A stretch of DNA of 64,000 nucleotides from NCBI RefSeq assembly GCF_043729335.1, contig NZ_JAYTLQ010000042.1, positions 62,001-126,000 on the forward strand, in the 5' to 3' direction. Of the stretch, positions 61,060 to 64,000 are shown piece after piece (within the stretch, counting starts at the first letter, position 1; every line of letters begins with the position of its first letter). The stretch comes from Crenothrix sp043729335. Its GTDB lineage: Bacteria; Pseudomonadota; Gammaproteobacteria; Methylococcales; Methylomonadaceae. The position numbers and the translations under genes were made by a program. Below the pieces are notes generated by a model that did no database searches, was not told the DNA's origin, and saw only the letters and a list, made by a program, of their open reading frames with translations.

Positions 61060-64000
61060 ATGTTGAACCATGTCATTGTTTGGTCTTTACGCAACGTATT
61101 TCTGGTGCTGCTGGCAACGCTGGCTATCGTAATTGGCGGGGTTTACGCGTTGTCGAGAATGCCGCTGGATGCGCTGCCCGACCTGTCCGATGCACAAGTG
61201 ATCGTTTACACCGAATTTCCAGGACAAGCGCCGCAAGTGGTCGAGGATCAAGTCACCTATCCTTTGACCACCGCCATGCTGAGCGTGCCACGCTCAAAAG
61301 TCGTGCGTGGCTTTTCCTTCTTCGGTGCATCTTTTGTTTACGTCATTTTTGAGGACGGCACCGATATTTACTGGGCGCGTTCACGGGTTCTGGAATATCT
61401 CACCACGCTCAGCGGACGCTTGCCGTCCAACGTGGCGCCGAAATTGGGGCCGGATGCCACCGGTGTCGGCTGGGTTTATCAATATGCGCTGTTGGCAAAG
61501 GATTATTCGCTGGCAGAATTGCGTACCCTGCAAGACTGGTTTGTACGTTACCAATTGACCAAAGCCAAAGGTGTGGCCGAGGTCGCCAGTATCGGCGGTT
61601 TTGTGCAGCAATATCAAGTCACCGTCGATCCGCATAAGCTGCAAGCTTACGGCATTGCTTTATCGACGCTCAGCAACACCATCCGCAACAGTAACCGTGA
61701 TGTCGGTGGACGGATTATCGAATTGGCCGAAACCGAGTACATGGTACGTGGACACGGTTATTTGCGCGGCCAGGCCGACTTGGAACGCTTGGTTCTGAAA
61801 GCTGAGCGTGGTATCCCTGTGTTGCTGCGTGATGTGGCTCGCGTGGAACTGGTTCCCGATGAACGCCGTGGCATCACCGAATGGAACGGTGAAGGCGAGG
61901 CGGTTTCCGGCATTGCGCTGGCGCGTTACGGCCAAAATGCCCTGGAAGTCATCAGCAATATAAAAGACCGCTTGCATGAAATCAGCGCCGGATTGCCAAT
62001 CGGTGTTCGTATACAAACGGTTTATGACCGTTCCGAACTGATCCATCGCGCCATTGACAATTTGCGCCATACCTTGCTGGAAGAAAGCGCGGTGGTCGCC
62101 GTGGTTTGTGTGGTGTTCCTGCTGCATTTGCGTAGCGCCCTGGTGGCGATTTTGATGCTGCCAGTTGGCGTACTTTTTGCCTTCATCATCATGCAGGAGC
62201 TAGGGATGAATTCCAACATTATGAGCCTGGGCGGTATTGCCATCGCTATCGGTGCGATGGTGGATGCCGCCATTGTCATGATCGAGAACGCCCATAAACA
62301 TTTGGAGCGCGATTCCGGCCGCCTGCCGCGTTTTGAAATATTGCTCAATGCCTGCAAGGAAGTCGGTCCGCCGCTGTTTTTCAGCCTGTTGATTATCACT
62401 GTCTCATTCCTGCCGGTGTTCGCGCTGGAAGCGCAGGAAGGCCGCTTGTTTCATCCTTTGGCCTACACCAAGACGTTCGCAATGGCGGGTGCGGCATTGC
62501 TGTCGGTGACGCTGGTGCCGGTGTTGATGTGGCTGTTTGTACGCGGAAAAATTCTGCCGGAACAGCGCAATCCCATCAACCGGGTCTTGATCTGGATTTA
62601 CCGCCCAGTCATCGCCGGTGTCATGCGCCACAAAAAGCTGACGCTCGCTTTCGCGCTGCTGATGCTGGCGGCAAGTTGGTATCCGGCCTCGCGTCTGGGT
62701 GGTGAATTCATGCCGACGCTGAATGAAGGCACGCTGTTGTTCATGCCGTTGACGGTACCCGGTTTGCCCCCGACCAAGGCCGCCGAATTGCTGCAAACCC
62801 AGGATCGCATTATCAAAAGTTTTCCCGAAGTTGAGTCGGTGTTCGGTAAAGCCGGACGCGCCCTGACTGCCACCGACCCGGCACCGTTGGAAATGTCGGA
62901 AACCATTGTCAACCTGAAACCAGAATCCAGCTGGCGACCTGGCCTGACGGTCGATAAGCTGATTGCAGAGATGGATCTGGCGCTGCAAATCCCCGGTGTC
63001 AGCAACTCCTGGACGATGCCGATCAAAAACCGTATTGATATGTTGGCCACCGGTATCCGCACACCTATCGGTATCAAGCTGTTCGGCAAAGACTTGGCGG
63101 AAATGGAACGCCTGGCGCAACAGATTGAACAGGCCGTTAAAACTGTCCACGGCACCACCAGTGCTTATGCCGAACGCATCACCAGCGGCTTTTATCTGAA
63201 CATCACGCCGGACTACGAGGCTTTGGCGCGTTATGGGCTGTTAATTGGCGATGTGCAAGATGTCATTGCCACCGCCATTGGTGGCGAGACCGTCACGACA
63301 ATGTTGGAAGGACGCGAACGTTTCGCCGTCACCGTCCGTTACCCGCGCGAACTGCGGGATACCCCGCAAGCCATTGCCGAGCATGTTCTTGTCCCCACAT
63401 CCGGCGGGGCGATGGTTCCCTTGGGGCAGTTGGCGCATCTGAGCCTGGACAAAGGCCCACCGTCAATACGTACCGAAAATGCCTTGTTGTCCGCTTATAT
63501 CTATGTCGATATGCGTGGCCGCGATATTGACGGTTATGTGCAGGATGCCAAACGGGCGGTACAAAAAGCGGTCAAGTTCCCTACCGGTTACTACATTGCC
63601 TGGAGTGGCCAGTTCGAGTACATGGAACGCGCCAAACAGCGTCTGCAACTGGTTGTTCCGCTTACACTGTGTATTATTTTCATCCTGCTGTATCTCAATT
63701 TCGGGCGCTTGACCGAAACCCTGATTGTCATGTTGTCCGTGCCCTTCGCGCTGATTGGCGGCATTTGGCTACTGTGGTTTCTGGATTACAACGTTAGCGT
63801 GGCGGTCGGTGTTGGCTTTATCGCCTTGGCGGGAGTCGCCGCAGAAACTGGCGTGGTGATGCTGATTTATCTGGATCATGCGTATCTTGACAAGCAACGG
63901 CAATGCCTGGAAGAAAAACGGGCTTTCACCGAGACTGATCTTTACGATGCGCTAATGACCGGCGCGGCAGAACGTTTGCGACCGAAAATAATGACTGTCA
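61060..64000 (+). CDS. cusA: Heavy-metal efflux RND pump, CusA/CzcA family (3' end beyond window)
   Basis: The frame opens at ATG 61060, after GGAGG, and is still open at the window end (980 codons seen; family about 1,040-1,050). Typical sequences are PLDALPDLSDAQVIVYTEFPGQAPQVVEDQVTYPL, SLGGIAIAIGAMVDAAIVMIENAHKHLER, EGTLLFMPLTVPGLPPTKAAELLQ, MPIKNRIDMLATGI and AVGVGFIALAGVAAETGVVMLIYLDHAY. Methionines in APLEM and NRIDM, which line the metal path of Cu/Ag-type pumps, are present, which favours Cu+/Ag+ over Zn/Co/Cd. It would take metal from the periplasm or cytoplasm and drive it out with the proton gradient. Confidence 0.93.
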   Translation, partial: MLNHVIVWSLRNVFLVLLATLAIVIGGVYALSRMPLDALPDLSDAQVIVYTEFPGQAPQVVEDQVTYPLTTAMLSVPRSKVVRGFSFFGASFVYVIFEDGTDIYWARSRVLEYLTTLSGRLPSNVAPKLGPDATGVGWVYQYALLAKDYSLAELRTLQDWFVRYQLTKAKGVAEVASIGGFVQQYQVTVDPHKLQAYGIALSTLSNTIRNSNRDVGGRIIELAETEYMVRGHGYLRGQADLERLVLKAERGIPVLLRDVARVELVPDERRGITEWNGEGEAVSGIALARYGQNALEVISNIKDRLHEISAGLPIGVRIQTVYDRSELIHRAIDNLRHTLLEESAVVAVVCVVFLLHLRSALVAILMLPVGVLFAFIIMQELGMNSNIMSLGGIAIAIGAMVDAAIVMIENAHKHLERDSGRLPRFEILLNACKEVGPPLFFSLLIITVSFLPVFALEAQEGRLFHPLAYTKTFAMAGAALLSVTLVPVLMWLFVRGKILPEQRNPINRVLIWIYRPVIAGVMRHKKLTLAFALLMLAASWYPASRLGGEFMPTLNEGTLLFMPLTVPGLPPTKAAELLQTQDRIIKSFPEVESVFGKAGRALTATDPAPLEMSETIVNLKPESSWRPGLTVDKLIAEMDLALQIPGVSNSWTMPIKNRIDMLATGIRTPIGIKLFGKDLAEMERLAQQIEQAVKTVHGTTSAYAERITSGFYLNITPDYEALARYGLLIGDVQDVIATAIGGETVTTMLEGRERFAVTVRYPRELRDTPQAIAEHVLVPTSGGAMVPLGQLAHLSLDKGPPSIRTENALLSAYIYVDMRGRDIDGYVQDAKRAVQKAVKFPTGYYIAWSGQFEYMERAKQRLQLVVPLTLCIIFILLYLNFGRLTETLIVMLSVPFALIGGIWLLWFLDYNVSVAVGVGFIALAGVAAETGVVMLIYLDHAYLDKQRQCLEEKRAFTETDLYDALMTGAAERLRPKIMTV

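Overview
The window reads as a chromosomal segment of a gammaproteobacterium with moderate G+C. The strongest taxonomic sign is the tRNA-fMet(metY)-rimP-nusA-infB-rbfA-truB-rpsO-pnp block, which is in the same order as in Escherichia coli. A RegBA-type redox two-component system, a PrsK-type PEP-CTERM histidine kinase, MlaA, Hsp33 and several methionine sulfoxide reductases would suit an aquatic gammaproteobacterium such as a member of the Methylococcales. That placement is inference, because no methane-oxidation gene lies in the window.

Left end (1-5.5 kb): the 3' end of purD is followed by an accessory patch. It holds a Uma2-like protein, a small ribbon-helix-helix protein, and a three-gene McrB/LlaJI-like restriction locus with no methyltransferase beside it. 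A lone Phd-type antitoxin follows.

5.5-16.1 kb: mostly single-gene housekeeping and metabolic units. These are a GPH-type symporter, a DCC-family thiol-disulfide protein, an SDR, a PPOX-class flavoprotein, a Gfo/Idh oxidoreductase, metG, periplasmic MsrAB, MlaA and a uracil-DNA glycosylase. Between metG and msrAB, two broken antitoxin genes of different families meet head to head.

16.4-27.7 kb: membrane and stress functions. There is an AI-2E-type exporter, a DUF502/P-type ATPase pair with a decayed second copy of their gene junction nearby, a small potassium channel, OmpA and FecR proteins, RegB/RegA, and MsrA divergent from Hsp33.

27.7-32.4 kb: about 4.4 kb carrying an esterase, an EthD-like protein, a LysR regulator, an RMD1-family protein and a BrnT toxin/XRE antitoxin pair. 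It is bracketed by two nearly identical 165-bp elements in opposite orientation. A third element at 45.0 kb has similar ends but a different core.

32.7-42.1 kb: a cluster of exported proteins with no housekeeping genes. It includes two tandem 226-residue paralogues, other unknown secreted proteins, a frameshifted DUF29 gene and three consecutive CotH-kinase-like paralogues. With the restriction locus, this is the most unusual part of the window.

42.4-57.1 kb: ChrA, an L,D-transpeptidase, MtgA and PrsK, followed by the translation/RNA-decay operon read leftward from a strong promoter through tRNA-fMet and two leader terminators.

57.1-64 kb: a scrap of gatB, then a rightward Cus/Czc-type heavy-metal efflux operon. 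It consists of a small Cys/Met-rich membrane protein, an outer-membrane factor, an adaptor with two metal-binding motifs, and an RND pump cut by the window end. This operon looks more G+C-rich than the rest and may have been acquired.
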